DNA from: a virus
Strand: one strand, 5' to 3'
Virus record (IMG/VR): IMGVR_UViG_3300045974_000143
Span: 1 to 24,523 of that record
DNA length: 24,523 bases
Shown here: piece by piece, positions 13,886 through 21,228 of the stretch
How positions within the stretch are numbered: position 1 is the first letter of the stretch
Layout of the letters: every line of letters starts with the position of its first letter
The notes under the pieces: model-generated
Seen by the model: only the letters and a program-made list of their open reading frames with translations
Databases searched by the model: none
What the model was told of the DNA's origin: nothing
Made by a program: the position numbers and the translations under genes

Positions 13886-15606
13886 GCCACCCCCAGCAAC
13901 CGCTCAATGCCGCTGCGGTTGAAAAAGAAATTTGTTATGCAGCTGGCCATGTACTTGGTGACACCGCTGTTACCGAACATGTCCGACTGCAGCTGATACC
14001 CAAACTTATTCAGCAGCTCTACCTGTTTCGCTGACGCCGGCTCATTCAGCCAGCGTTTCGACTTCTTTGCAGCGCCATCGGTTTCATAATTACGCAAGAA
14101 GTCATCACTGGCAGAAAGCGCCTGCAGCCTTCCTGTGCGGGCCAACTGGTAGATCTTCTTTTCATCCTGTTTTTTACCGAGTGCGATCCAGATCTCCCCA
14201 CGATCCGGAGAGAACACCCCGGCCCACGCCGCGAAACCTGACGCCATCAAGCACATGTCAGTGTTGAAAACGTCCTGCCATAGAAAGGGGCTCTGATTCA
14301 AAATATCCAATTCGGTCAGATCAATGGTTGTAACCTGCTGCTCGTCCTGGTTGTCGATACGCTCAAATGTAAATCCACAGATTGGACATGTCTTAGTTTG
14401 TGCCGGCACTTCGGCACCACACCCATCGGCCCCGTTTTTATCGGGGAAACGATATGGCATACCGATCGTATATTCACTCGGGCAGACCTTCATTACAGCT
14501 TCGCCCTTCTCTCCTTCGTTCTCCTGGTGCAGTCCGTCTTCCTGATCAAGATTGCCGTGCGTCAGCAAGGACGTTCCGAAATCCAGAATGATGCAATCCT
14601 TCTTGACCACGCCCGGGTACAGTTCCGGATCTACCGTCCGGAGTCCGCGGCCGGCCATCTGAATCATGGGCCCCTTCTCCGAACACTGCCGGAGTAACAG
14701 TACACATGATACCGGTTGTGAGTCGTACCCCTCGGTCAGTACCGCCACATTGACCAGAACCTGCAGACGCCCTTTGTCGAATCGCTGCAACACGGCCTTT
14801 CGCTCACCGTCGGCCATATCTCCCGTCACAACTCCCGACTCTACCCCGCTATTCTTGAAGGCCTCGGCCACGTCAAGGGCATGCTGAACAGTTGCACAGA
14901 AAACGATTGTCTTGCGGTCGCCTGCCTTTTCTTTCCAGTGGCGGACTACTTCCTGGTTGATGATTGGAGTATCGAGAACCCGCGCCACTTCCTGCTGATC
15001 CCCAAACGCGGAGAGACCCTTGATTGCCTGGAGCTCTGCCTGAGCACCCACGTTCACCACGTAGGCTTTAGGCGGAACCAGGAACCCGAGAGCCACGAGC
15101 TCACGGATGGTGATCTTGTCCGACACATTGTCGAAATACTTGCGGAGTGACTTCTTGTCGCCGCGTTCCGGAGTGGCCGTGAATCCCGATAACAGCAACT
15201 TCGGGTTGCGGTCCCGGCATGCGTCGATGATCTTGCTGTAGGTGGGCGCGACGATGTGGTGAACTTCGTCGCAGATGATGTGGTCGAATGATGGCAGATG
15301 ATCCAGGTTGCGGCACATGGTCTGCTGCATGGCAAAGACCGCCTGCCCACCGAATGACTTTTGGTTGGCGTCGAAGAACGAGATCGGCCAGTCCGGGTTG
15401 ACCTTCTGAAACTTGGCGGCGTTCTGCTGTGACAGTTCTTGCCGATGCTGGAGGATCAACGTTTTACCCCTGACCTCCTTTGCCAGTGCTGACAGGATGA
15501 TTGTTTTTCCAGCTCCCGTTCCCGCGATGACGAGGGTGTTGCCGCTCTTCTTCAGAGCGGCTTTCGCCTTCTTCACGGTTCTGTTCTGATACGTGCGGAG
15601 AATCAT
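13882..15606 (-). CDS. DEAH-type superfamily 2 helicase
   Basis: This 574-aa helicase has all main SF2 motifs: Walker A GTGAGKT (29-35), DEVHH (113-117), FTATPERGD (about 142-150), a second RecA domain with KTIVFCATVQHA and VLVNVAVLTEGYD, and motif VI QMAGRGLR. A Cys group (CGAEV...TCPICGF) after the helicase core looks like a zinc ribbon, and the C-terminal region is of unknown type. I chose 15606 because it overlaps the upstream stop as ATGA and has GGAG 8 nt ahead; 15615 is an alternative. It probably remodels branched DNA or helps open the origin during phage replication. Confidence 0.92.
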   Translation of the reverse strand: MILRTYQNRTVKKAKAALKKSGNTLVIAGTGAGKTIILSALAKEVRGKTLILQHRQELSQQNAAKFQKVNPDWPISFFDANQKSFGGQAVFAMQQTMCRNLDHLPSFDHIICDEVHHIVAPTYSKIIDACRDRNPKLLLSGFTATPERGDKKSLRKYFDNVSDKITIRELVALGFLVPPKAYVVNVGAQAELQAIKGLSAFGDQQEVARVLDTPIINQEVVRHWKEKAGDRKTIVFCATVQHALDVAEAFKNSGVESGVVTGDMADGERKAVLQRFDKGRLQVLVNVAVLTEGYDSQPVSCVLLLRQCSEKGPMIQMAGRGLRTVDPELYPGVVKKDCIILDFGTSLLTHGNLDQEDGLHQENEGEKGEAVMKVCPSEYTIGMPYRFPDKNGADGCGAEVPAQTKTCPICGFTFERIDNQDEQQVTTIDLTELDILNQSPFLWQDVFNTDMCLMASGFAAWAGVFSPDRGEIWIALGKKQDEKKIYQLARTGRLQALSASDDFLRNYETDGAAKKSKRWLNEPASAKQVELLNKFGYQLQSDMFGNSGVTKYMASCITNFFFNRSGIERLLGVA

Positions 15607-16634
15607 GCTTTGCACTCCACAAACTGCCCTGCATCATCCAGCGAATACCAGACTTCTGCTTTCAGTTTGCCGTCTGATCCGTCCCCGCAGCCGGTTTCAG
15701 CACAACGCATTTCATAGCGTTCGTCTACTTCATTCCAAAAGGAAAGAGCAATACAGCCATACTTGCCGGCCATGGCCTTTGAGTAACGGCCCGTACAAAT
15801 CGCCGCACTGCTGTCACCAGTGGCTGACGATGCTGATCTGTAACCAGTGGCTGACGATGCTGAGCTGTAACCAGTGGCTGACGATGCTGAGCTGTCACCA
15901 GTGGCTGACGATGCTGATCTGTCACCAGTGGCTGACGATGCTGATCTGTCACCAGTGGCTGACGATGCTGATCTGTAACCAGTGGCTGACGATGCTGAGC
16001 TGTAACCAGTGGCTGACGATGCTGAGCTGTCACCAGTGGCTGACGATGCTGATCTGTCACCAGTGGCTGACGATGCTGATCTGTCACCAGTGGCTGACGA
16101 TGCTGATCTGTAACCAGTGGCTGACGATGCTGATCTGTAACCAGTGGCTGACGATGCTGAGCTGTAACCAGTGGCTGACGATGCTGAGCTGTCACCAGTG
16201 GCTGACGATGCTGAGCTGTCCTGCGTGATATGGTTCGACGTGGACGTTTCGTACTTGCGGGAAAACATGAATTTGAGGCTTGCGCCGATAAAGTCCGGCA
16301 GTGAAAGCGAAGCGCCTATTTTGATTTCAGTGCAGGCAACCTTGCTATCATCAGCATGCTTGTCAGTCTGTCCAAAGCCCTCTACTTCATGGAACACGCT
16401 TTCAGCAGGAGAGTAGTAACTGAATACGTCCAGCGGGTTTTCGCAGAAGTGAAAGCCAGAATTACAGGCTGAGGCTGTGCCCTTATGCTTGAAGGTTTCG
16501 CCTTCCTTGAATTGGAATTTACGGCATGTCAGGTCTTTGTCGAAACCCTTGAAGCCCTTTATTCCGGGTGTAGTGGGTGCTGCACCCTCTACGGGTGCAG
16601 CTTTCTTTTTGGTTGTCTTCTTGGCGGTTGTCAT
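15603..16634 (-). CDS. DUF7666-like protein with 9-residue tandem repeats
   Basis: This 343-aa protein has three parts. The first about 20 residues are Lys/Thr/Ala-rich. Residues of about 24-125 match the phage domain now called DUF7666: IKGFKGFDKDLTCRKFQF, then SGFHFCENPLDVFSYYSP and a DDSKVACTEIKIGASLSL strand. The middle holds 15 near-identical nonapeptides plus a degenerate 16th (for example YSSASSATG). The last about 60 residues (AMAGKYGCIALSF onwards) end in a Cys-containing tail. Such repeats suggest a repetitive beta-solenoid. The function of the family is not known to me. The SD is TTGGAGG. The stop overlaps the helicase start, and the repeat length may vary between isolates. Confidence 0.82.
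   Translation of the reverse strand: MTTAKKTTKKKAAPVEGAAPTTPGIKGFKGFDKDLTCRKFQFKEGETFKHKGTASACNSGFHFCENPLDVFSYYSPAESVFHEVEGFGQTDKHADDSKVACTEIKIGASLSLPDFIGASLKFMFSRKYETSTSNHITQDSSASSATGDSSASSATGYSSASSATGYRSASSATGYRSASSATGDRSASSATGDRSASSATGDSSASSATGYSSASSATGYRSASSATGDRSASSATGDRSASSATGDSSASSATGYSSASSATGYRSASSATGDSSAAICTGRYSKAMAGKYGCIALSFWNEVDERYEMRCAETGCGDGSDGKLKAEVWYSLDDAGQFVECKA
15814..16218. repeat. Tandem repeat, 15 copies of a 27-bp unit
   Basis: Exactly 15 units of 27 bp, each with the invariant core CAGTGGCTGACGATGCTGA, encode the nonapeptides of the DUF7666-like protein. Units differ only at TCACC/TAACC and GATCTG/GAGCTG. The order of variants shows a larger period of about five units (135 bp). 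Other frames stay open through the array only because 27 is a multiple of three. Confidence 0.97.
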
Positions 16635-16637
16635 GGT

Positions 16638-17810
16638 TCAGTCCTCCAACGCTTTGGGGTTGGTAAGCAGTTCTTCCCATGCATGGCGGCACTCATTCGG
16701 AGTGTCGAACTTCTTCCAGTTTTTCCAGCTAGGACCAATTTTGATACGCAACTCTTCACGGCGGTAAAATTCAAAGCCATGATCCCGCAACTTGTGTGTG
16801 CACTTGTTGTCACACACACCGCCTTTTTTGTTGCCAGCCACCTGAATAAATCTATTTTTAATATATTCTTCAAGGTCACGCTCTGCAGCGACAAAGGTGT
16901 CATAAGGTCCAACAGTGAGCCATCCAGCCCGAGGATCCGCAGCGGTAACATAGATGGTTTTTGAATCACGATCGGATTTGATTAACCGAAAACCAACAGC
17001 GAGGATCTTCGCCTCATTGGCGCTGTACTCCCAGCCCATGAGACCCTGAAATGTGAATGATGGTATTTCATCTGTTGTGGAGGCCGGCGCGGTAACAACC
17101 GGCAACCGGTGCGGCTCGTCCTTGAAACAGATACTGTCTTCCTCGTTCTGCGGGGTGAAACAGATATCCTGGTGTTCACACTCATTCCACGTTTTGCAGA
17201 TTGAGTCGCGACGAGCCATTTCCGCTTTGGCCGCTTCGGTATCTTCCGCCCCTTCCTGCACCGCCTGCTTGCACTCCCACACCATTTCATACTGCTTGCA
17301 GCCGTTACCCTCGGTTGCATCGTTATAGTGACACTCGGTGTTGCCACATACAGAAATGCTATGATCTTCTTCCGGCGTTTCCTGCTCACCAGCTGCTGTC
17401 ATGCCCTCGCAATCCTCCAGGTACTGCTTTTCAACGGCTTCGTCTTCCAGTTCAGCCGCCTTATCCTCTTTCTTCTCGAAATCCAACTTCTCCTGACGCT
17501 CATCGTCAGTCAATTTGCGCTGATTGATAGTCACACCAGTATCAGTGCGGATGGTGAACACCAGACCTTTCGCATAGTCATATTCGTAGTCGCACTCGAC
17601 CTGACGCTCTTCCTTGCGGGTCGTCACCTTGCGGGCCAGTACGCGACTGTCGGCGATACATTTGTTGAGTTTTGCCGTGAAGTCGGACAGGACTTCCTTT
17701 TTCTCGGCTTCAATCTCCGCCTGCTCGGAGGTGATACGAGCCAGCTCGTTGCTATAGTTCTGCACTTCGCTGTCACTGAGATCACAGGATAATTTCTGAT
17801 AAGTGGACAT
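16638..17810 (-). CDS. Composite Cys-rich phage protein of unknown function
   Basis: This 390-aa protein starts at 17810 with GAGGTAGATC ahead. Residues 1 to about 110 (helical ELARITSEQAEIEAEKKEV, then RKEERQVECDYEYDY and VFTIRTDTG..INQRKLTDDERQ) resemble small stand-alone phage proteins found beside recombinases. Residues of about 150-230 are rich in paired Cys (CGNTECHYNDATEGNGC, KTWNECEHQDIC), suggesting metal binding. Residues of about 240-390 hold a domain with GWLTVGPYDTFVAAERDLEEYI, a CDNKC pair, and a Trp-rich end (KIGPSWKNWKKFDTP). It looks like a fusion of three units. It sits between the SSB-like gene and the DUF7666-like gene. Confidence 0.8.
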   Translation of the reverse strand: MSTYQKLSCDLSDSEVQNYSNELARITSEQAEIEAEKKEVLSDFTAKLNKCIADSRVLARKVTTRKEERQVECDYEYDYAKGLVFTIRTDTGVTINQRKLTDDERQEKLDFEKKEDKAAELEDEAVEKQYLEDCEGMTAAGEQETPEEDHSISVCGNTECHYNDATEGNGCKQYEMVWECKQAVQEGAEDTEAAKAEMARRDSICKTWNECEHQDICFTPQNEEDSICFKDEPHRLPVVTAPASTTDEIPSFTFQGLMGWEYSANEAKILAVGFRLIKSDRDSKTIYVTAADPRAGWLTVGPYDTFVAAERDLEEYIKNRFIQVAGNKKGGVCDNKCTHKLRDHGFEFYRREELRIKIGPSWKNWKKFDTPNECRHAWEELLTNPKALED

Positions 17811-17813
17811 GAT

Positions 17814-18485
17814 CTACCTCGTCGCCCACGCCGGGACCGGCGAGGTGGTTTTCTGTGCAGCCGGAGGGGTGGTGGTTGCTGCGGGAACTCCGGACGGAGG
17901 TGCTCCCCATGCTCCACCAGTTGCGGCGGCAGCTGTAGTCTGTTTGGGTGCGCCGGCCTCGGGGATCGACGGAAGCGGCTTGTCGCTGATAAACTCGCCT
18001 GCGGCATACTCGGTATCATCCGCAGTGATGATCTTCTTGAACTCATTGTTAACGTAGTAGTTGCCATCCTTCTGATTCTGCTCGACAACACACTTAACCT
18101 TTGCCAAAAATACCAGGCCGTTGAAGTCGGCCCAATCGGACAGCTGGCGGCCAGCGGATGCAGCCGGTGAAGCGTCAGAGGGTGCAATCCCCCGGGCACT
18201 CTCCACTATGGCGCGCAGGGTCCGCATGCTGATCTTGGCGGCCTGATCGGAGCCCACCAGTGTGAAGTTCTGCCAGACCTTGCGACCTGCGAACGTGCCC
18301 TGTGCTTCAAACTCGACATCGATGTACTCGTTGCCCTTGGCGGACTTACTGAACAGGTGGTGAGTGGTGCCTTCCTTGCCAGCTTTCGGCGGACGGATGG
18401 TCATCAGGAAAGGGATGATGCTGTCCTCGGGGATGGCACTGCCTGTGCCTTCGGTCTGAACTTCTGCGGAGTTGAAATCAAGCAT
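17814..18485 (-). CDS. Probable ssDNA-binding / DUF669-like recombination partner
   Basis: This 223-aa protein starts MLDFNSAEVQTEGTGSAIPE with GGAGAAAAAG ahead. Residues of about 20-150 look like a beta-rich domain: IIPFLMTIRPPKAGKEGT, YIDVEFEAQGTFAGRKVWQNFTLVG, then KISMRTLRAIVESA, and FLAKVKCVVEQNQKDGNYYVNNEFKKII. That order of strands (core, ...W.NF...., linker, V.......Y...N....) is what I know from DUF669-type proteins that accompany Sak4-like ATPases. The last about 55 residues are Pro/Ala/Thr-rich and disordered, as in many SSBs, though the end is basic (WATR) rather than acidic. The gene lies directly behind the Sak4-like gene. Confidence 0.7.
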   Translation of the reverse strand: MLDFNSAEVQTEGTGSAIPEDSIIPFLMTIRPPKAGKEGTTHHLFSKSAKGNEYIDVEFEAQGTFAGRKVWQNFTLVGSDQAAKISMRTLRAIVESARGIAPSDASPAASAGRQLSDWADFNGLVFLAKVKCVVEQNQKDGNYYVNNEFKKIITADDTEYAAGEFISDKPLPSIPEAGAPKQTTAAAATGGAWGAPPSGVPAATTTPPAAQKTTSPVPAWATR

Positions 18486-18487
18486 GG

Positions 18488-19282
18488 TTACTTTTTCTCC
18501 TTTTTCGGTGGGGTAGGGTTGATGTATTTGCCATCAGTAGCTGCAGTTAGTTGTTCATGGAATGCTGACCAGGTGCGGTCTTTCCCGATCAGGATTTCAT
18601 CCGGCAACGGCCAGCGACTCTTTGCCTTGTAAGCCGGGCGCTCGGTCGTATAAATCACGCGATCGCCGGTGCCGATGCCGCGGGTCTTCTCTTCGGTGAG
18701 GCGGGTCTTCGTCTTCTGAATGTTAACCTTGAAGTTAACGAAGGCGATAATATCAGCCCACTCCTGCCACAGCGCGAATGCACGCTTCTGCATTTTGATT
18801 TGATAGCAGTCGTACGGGTCGGTGTCGGGCGGGCTGATGTTCTTCACCTCGGAGTGTGCCAGCAGAACAATGTCCATCCCTTTTGAGTGACGGAGAGAAT
18901 CCAGACCGGACATGACGTGACGCCACCAACGGTCAACCTCGATGTACCCTTTGCCGTACCCGAACGCCTCGATTGATTCCTTACCGTGATGCTCACAGCA
19001 TGCAGCCCACAGGAGCGGCTCCAACCAGTCCAGTGTGTCGAGGACCAGAGTCTTGTAATTGTGATCACCGTGCAGCGCCTGGATAACATCGATCACGCCC
19101 TGAAACGTGGTGACCAGGGGAAAGGCCGGGATGTCGATCGCTGCCGAACCGTCCTCGATCTGAAGGAGAATCGGCGCCTTGAATGTAGCGGCGAACGTGT
19201 TCTTGCCGATTCCCTGTACGCCATAGATCAGGATCTTCTGTGGAGGAAATACCGAGTTGGCTGATCTGATCTGATCAAGCAT
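18488..19282 (-). CDS. Sak4-like RecA-fold ATPase (AAA_24 type)
   Basis: This 264-aa protein is the likely recombinase of the module. Near the N-terminus is ILIYGVQGIGKNTFAATFKAP, a Walker A at 21-29, followed by PILLQIEDGSAAIDIPAF and a Walker B KTLVLDTLDWLE (near 88-99), then DIVLLAHSEVKNISPP (sensor) and the C-terminal DRVIYTTERPAYKAKSRW, which is typical of the family. Sak4 proteins are small Rad51-like single-strand annealing proteins of phages. The Walker A has Asn at the position of the usual Ser/Thr (GKN, residue 28), with Thr one step later. The SD (GAGGAGGTGA) is strong, and the start overlaps the upstream stop. Confidence 0.86.
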   Translation of the reverse strand: MLDQIRSANSVFPPQKILIYGVQGIGKNTFAATFKAPILLQIEDGSAAIDIPAFPLVTTFQGVIDVIQALHGDHNYKTLVLDTLDWLEPLLWAACCEHHGKESIEAFGYGKGYIEVDRWWRHVMSGLDSLRHSKGMDIVLLAHSEVKNISPPDTDPYDCYQIKMQKRAFALWQEWADIIAFVNFKVNIQKTKTRLTEEKTRGIGTGDRVIYTTERPAYKAKSRWPLPDEILIGKDRTWSAFHEQLTAATDGKYINPTPPKKEKK

Positions 19283-19688
19283 TGGTCACCTCCTCAAACT
19301 TGAGAGACGCTTTTCCGGGCTTCACGGTGCGACAGTCGGCAAACATGACCTGCACAGCCGGGACAAACGCGGAGTATTCTTTCTCGCCCACTTCCAACTT
19401 CATCTTCATGTAGGCGCGTGGATCGTCGCCACCAGCTGCTATTCTGTCGAACAGATCATTCATTTTCTGCTGGTCCCACTCCACCTTTTTCGGAACAGTC
19501 TCGGTAACCTTGAAACCTTCGGTTACCAGATTGACCGCGCCGAACTCCTTGGCCTGCAACTTGCGCAGTCCGGCCAGTTGTTCTACCAGAACGTGCTCAA
19601 TATCCACGTTCACCGCGTTAATCATAGTCTGGATGTTTACTGCTTGCGTCTCCAGCTCCGCACGTTGCGCTAACAATTCTTTCAGCAT
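19275..19688 (-). CDS. Hypothetical protein with N-terminal coiled coil (137 aa)
   Basis: Residues 1 to about 50 form a helical, heptad-like stretch (LLAQRAELETQAVNIQTM), followed by a compact part with EGFKVTETVPKKVEWDQQ, then a helical YMKMKLEVGEKEYSAF segment and a beta end (TVKPGKASLKFEEV). The pattern resembles small phage proteins found upstream of Sak4-type ATPases, so I infer a link to recombination. The strong GAGGAGG site and the overlaps on both sides (RusA stop, ATPase start) support the call. No catalytic motif is visible. Confidence 0.78.
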   Translation of the reverse strand: MLKELLAQRAELETQAVNIQTMINAVNVDIEHVLVEQLAGLRKLQAKEFGAVNLVTEGFKVTETVPKKVEWDQQKMNDLFDRIAAGGDDPRAYMKMKLEVGEKEYSAFVPAVQVMFADCRTVKPGKASLKFEEVTNA

Positions 19689-20086
19689 TTTGCCTCCTCA
19701 ATGGTTACCGTCACTCCTGGACGGTCTGAATAATGTTTCGATACGACCAGCCGGACGATCTGCTGGTCAGCTGTGTAGAGGATGGATTCCAGAGCATCCA
19801 TGATGCCCTTTGCAAAATTGTCGCAGTCGGGCTTGGTGACCACGAACAACGCTTTCTTCTTAGACTTCGGCCGCTCTACGTTCACGACCAGGACCATGAC
19901 AAGAGGAACATCACGCGGGATCATTTCCAACTTGTAGCTGATCATGTAATCCAGCGCGCAGGACTTGACCCACGACTTGTAGTCCTTGGCCGGCGCTGCG
20001 TCATAGGTCGCCACAAAGTTGCCGCGGCGGGCGAAGCGAGGACGGGATTGTGCGACTGGTTTTCCCGGGATAAAGAACTCAATCAC
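19682..20086 (-). CDS. rusA: RusA-type Holliday junction resolvase
   Basis: This 134-aa protein starts with GTG at 20086 (MIEFFIPGKPVAQSRPRFAR), which overlaps the stop of the upstream gene; an ATG further upstream would extend it into that gene without a conserved sequence. RusA hallmarks are the GKPVAQSRPRF start, KPDCDNFAKGIMDALE (D87, D89, N90, K93, D97) and the YTADQQIVRL end, which keeps the second acidic residue (D107) of the usual DD pair while the first is Ala. It cuts branched DNA into packaging-ready linear molecules. It fits the recombination set encoded next to it. Confidence 0.93.
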   Translation of the reverse strand: MIEFFIPGKPVAQSRPRFARRGNFVATYDAAPAKDYKSWVKSCALDYMISYKLEMIPRDVPLVMVLVVNVERPKSKKKALFVVTKPDCDNFAKGIMDALESILYTADQQIVRLVVSKHYSDRPGVTVTIEEAKC

Positions 20087-20354
20087 AGTAGTAACCCCGC
20101 GCCCTGTTTTTCTCCTGTACATCGAGGTGTGGAATCGGGACATAGCGTTCGTCCATAATGCGGAGTGCTGTTTCAACGGAGTGGTACAGATCGACCAGTT
20201 CTTCTACCAGTCGCTCGGGTGGTTCGTTAAGATAGGCGTGTTTGACCTCTGCCATTTCGGTCTCAATGTGCGTGATCTGCTCAAAAAGTCCGTTTGAATC
20301 AACAAAGGTAGTGCGGGGAAAAGAAAACTTGAAATCTTCTGCTGTGTTTGACAT
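20079..20354 (-). CDS. MazG-like NTP pyrophosphohydrolase
   Basis: This 91-aa helical protein has the all-alpha NTP-PPase pattern: LFEQITHIETEMAEVKHAY with E33-x2-E36, and LVEELVDLYHSVETALR with E52-x2-D55, the four acidic residues that bind Mg. It is short but within the range of phage members. Such enzymes remove the pyrophosphate from (d)NTPs or (p)ppGpp and adjust the nucleotide pool during infection. The SD AGGTGA precedes ATG 20354, and the stop overlaps the RusA start. Confidence 0.8.
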   Translation of the reverse strand: MSNTAEDFKFSFPRTTFVDSNGLFEQITHIETEMAEVKHAYLNEPPERLVEELVDLYHSVETALRIMDERYVPIPHLDVQEKNRARGYYCD

Positions 20355-20383
20355 AATGTGGTCACCTTTTTTTGTTTCGGATT

Positions 20384-20407
20384 AAGACCGTTTGCAGCGG
20401 TCTTTTT
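20384..20407 (+). terminator. Rightward intrinsic terminator between leftward genes
   Basis: A 7-bp stem AAGACCG / CGGTCTT with loop TTTGCAG is followed by TTTTT on the + strand. On the - strand the sequence after the stem is not T-rich. It lies between the MazG-like gene and the 44-aa gene, both leftward, so it would stop antisense transcription. Confidence 0.55.
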
Positions 20408-20542
20408 CTATTCCTCCTGGTCGATCTCATCACCTCCCTCATCGTCATGTGGTCCTTCGTGGTAATCCGGATGCTGCCGTGCATCGAAGTTCACCTGCGC
20501 CTTGCTCATTACCCTTTGGTTTCTCAGTGCCTGTGCGCTCAT
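20408..20542 (-). CDS. Small acidic protein (44 aa)
   Basis: A short frame with a good CGAGGGGGTAAGCA site starts 3 nt after the stop of the 60-aa gene upstream. The first half is basic (LRNQRVMSKAQ) and the second strongly acidic (DDEGGDEIDQEE), with several His. No family is recognised. An acidic C-terminus can mimic DNA or bind basic proteins, but this is only a possibility. Confidence 0.6.
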   Translation of the reverse strand: MSAQALRNQRVMSKAQVNFDARQHPDYHEGPHDDEGGDEIDQEE

Positions 20543-20545
20543 TGC

Positions 20546-20728
20546 TTACCCCCTCGCCTTATCTGGTGTCTCGTTGCGACCGGCGTGCGGCATGTGACTT
20601 TGATCGGCGGTCAAATGTGTTCGCTGGTGACTGAAGCCCTTGCGGATCCGGCTGACATGCGTTGTCTCTGCAGCTCGTTCTGCAAAACCTGCATCGCCTG
20701 GCTTAAACACAATCGCCCCGTTTTTCAT
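20546..20728 (-). CDS. Hypothetical protein (60 aa)
   Basis: The start overlaps the stop of the membrane protein gene (ATGA), in line with the rest of the chain. The protein is basic and His-rich (HQRTHL, SHMPHAG) and has no membrane segment or motif I recognise. The overlap and the strand support it more than the sequence does. Confidence 0.5.
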   Translation of the reverse strand: MKNGAIVFKPGDAGFAERAAETTHVSRIRKGFSHQRTHLTADQSHMPHAGRNETPDKARG

Positions 20729-20961
20729 CGTGCACGCTCAGTGTAATACCGCGTTAAGTCCATTTCCTGCTGCTTGACTGCCTTGCGTGCGTTCTCTGCA
20801 ATCGTTGCCTTGTCGATGTACTGCGCGGCCTGCATGTCGCTATGGCCGGCCATGGATAGTGCCACCAGAACGAAGACGATGAACAGGGCAATCATGATCT
20901 TGTCAAAGTTGACCGGCGGCAGCTCCCGCGGTATGCGGCCATAGGATTTATAGTCGGTCAT
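20725..20961 (-). CDS. Small single-pass membrane protein (78 aa)
   Basis: The start MTDYKSYGRIPRELPPVNFD at 20961 has AAGGAG 8 nt ahead; a longer frame without SD is discarded. One transmembrane helix lies at about 20-38 (MIALFIVFVLVALSM), followed by a charged helical tail (ENARKAVKQQEMDL). It overlaps the preceding 37-aa gene by 14 nt and the following gene by ATGA. Function is unknown; it could act at the host membrane early in infection. Confidence 0.75.
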   Translation of the reverse strand: MTDYKSYGRIPRELPPVNFDKIMIALFIVFVLVALSMAGHSDMQAAQYIDKATIAENARKAVKQQEMDLTRYYTERAR

Positions 20962-21061
20962 CGTCGTTACTCCTTGCGATGAAGCACAGGCACATAATTG
21001 CAATACCCAAAAACGACCCGAAGAAAAGCCCTGTTAAGAAAATAATGATATGTGGTGTCAT
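20948..21061 (-). CDS. Micro membrane protein (37 aa)
   Basis: The frame MTPHIIIFLTGLFFGSFLGI is a single hydrophobic helix with a GxxxG-like face, ending in a charged tail (ARSNDDDRL). An AAGGGGGG site precedes ATG 21061, which overlaps the stop of the 56-aa gene (ATGA). It is too short for family assignment. Confidence 0.7.
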   Translation of the reverse strand: MTPHIIIFLTGLFFGSFLGIAIMCLCFIARSNDDDRL

Positions 21062-21228
21062 TTTGCCCCCCTTGCTTTCTTTGTTCTGAGTGCTGCAAGA
21101 TCGTTCTGTGCCATCCGCATAATCTGGTGTTCCCGTGAAGGAGAGGGGAGGGTGAGACTTTTGCCGCCCCCTACCAATTCCCGCAAGGTCTGCACAATCC
21201 ATGCTTTGTCTTCTGCATCGAGAGTCAT
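21058..21228 (-). CDS. Hypothetical protein (56 aa)
   Basis: The ATG at 21228 directly abuts the TAA of the 100-aa gene and the TGA overlaps the start of the 37-aa gene, so it is one link in a coupled chain. It starts MTLDAEDKAWIVQTLRELVG, is helical at both ends with a Gly/Pro/Ser-rich middle, and ends basic (RTKKARGAK). No function is recognised. Confidence 0.7.
   Translation of the reverse strand: MTLDAEDKAWIVQTLRELVGGGKSLTLPSPSREHQIMRMAQNDLAALRTKKARGAK

Noticed and set aside
15814-16218. Tandem repeats as a CRISPR array
   Set aside because: Units are directly adjacent with no unique spacers, and they encode a regular nonapeptide within a real gene; the Cas4-like nuclease nearby belongs to phage recombination.
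15725-16228. Long open frames on both strands through the repeat array (translations rich in QHRQPLVT or HQWLTML)
   Set aside because: They are open only because a 27-bp unit keeps each frame free of stops; they lack SD sites and recognisable ends.
16485-16964. 159-aa + strand frame
   Set aside because: It is antisense to the Cys-rich and DUF7666-like genes, without SD or motif.
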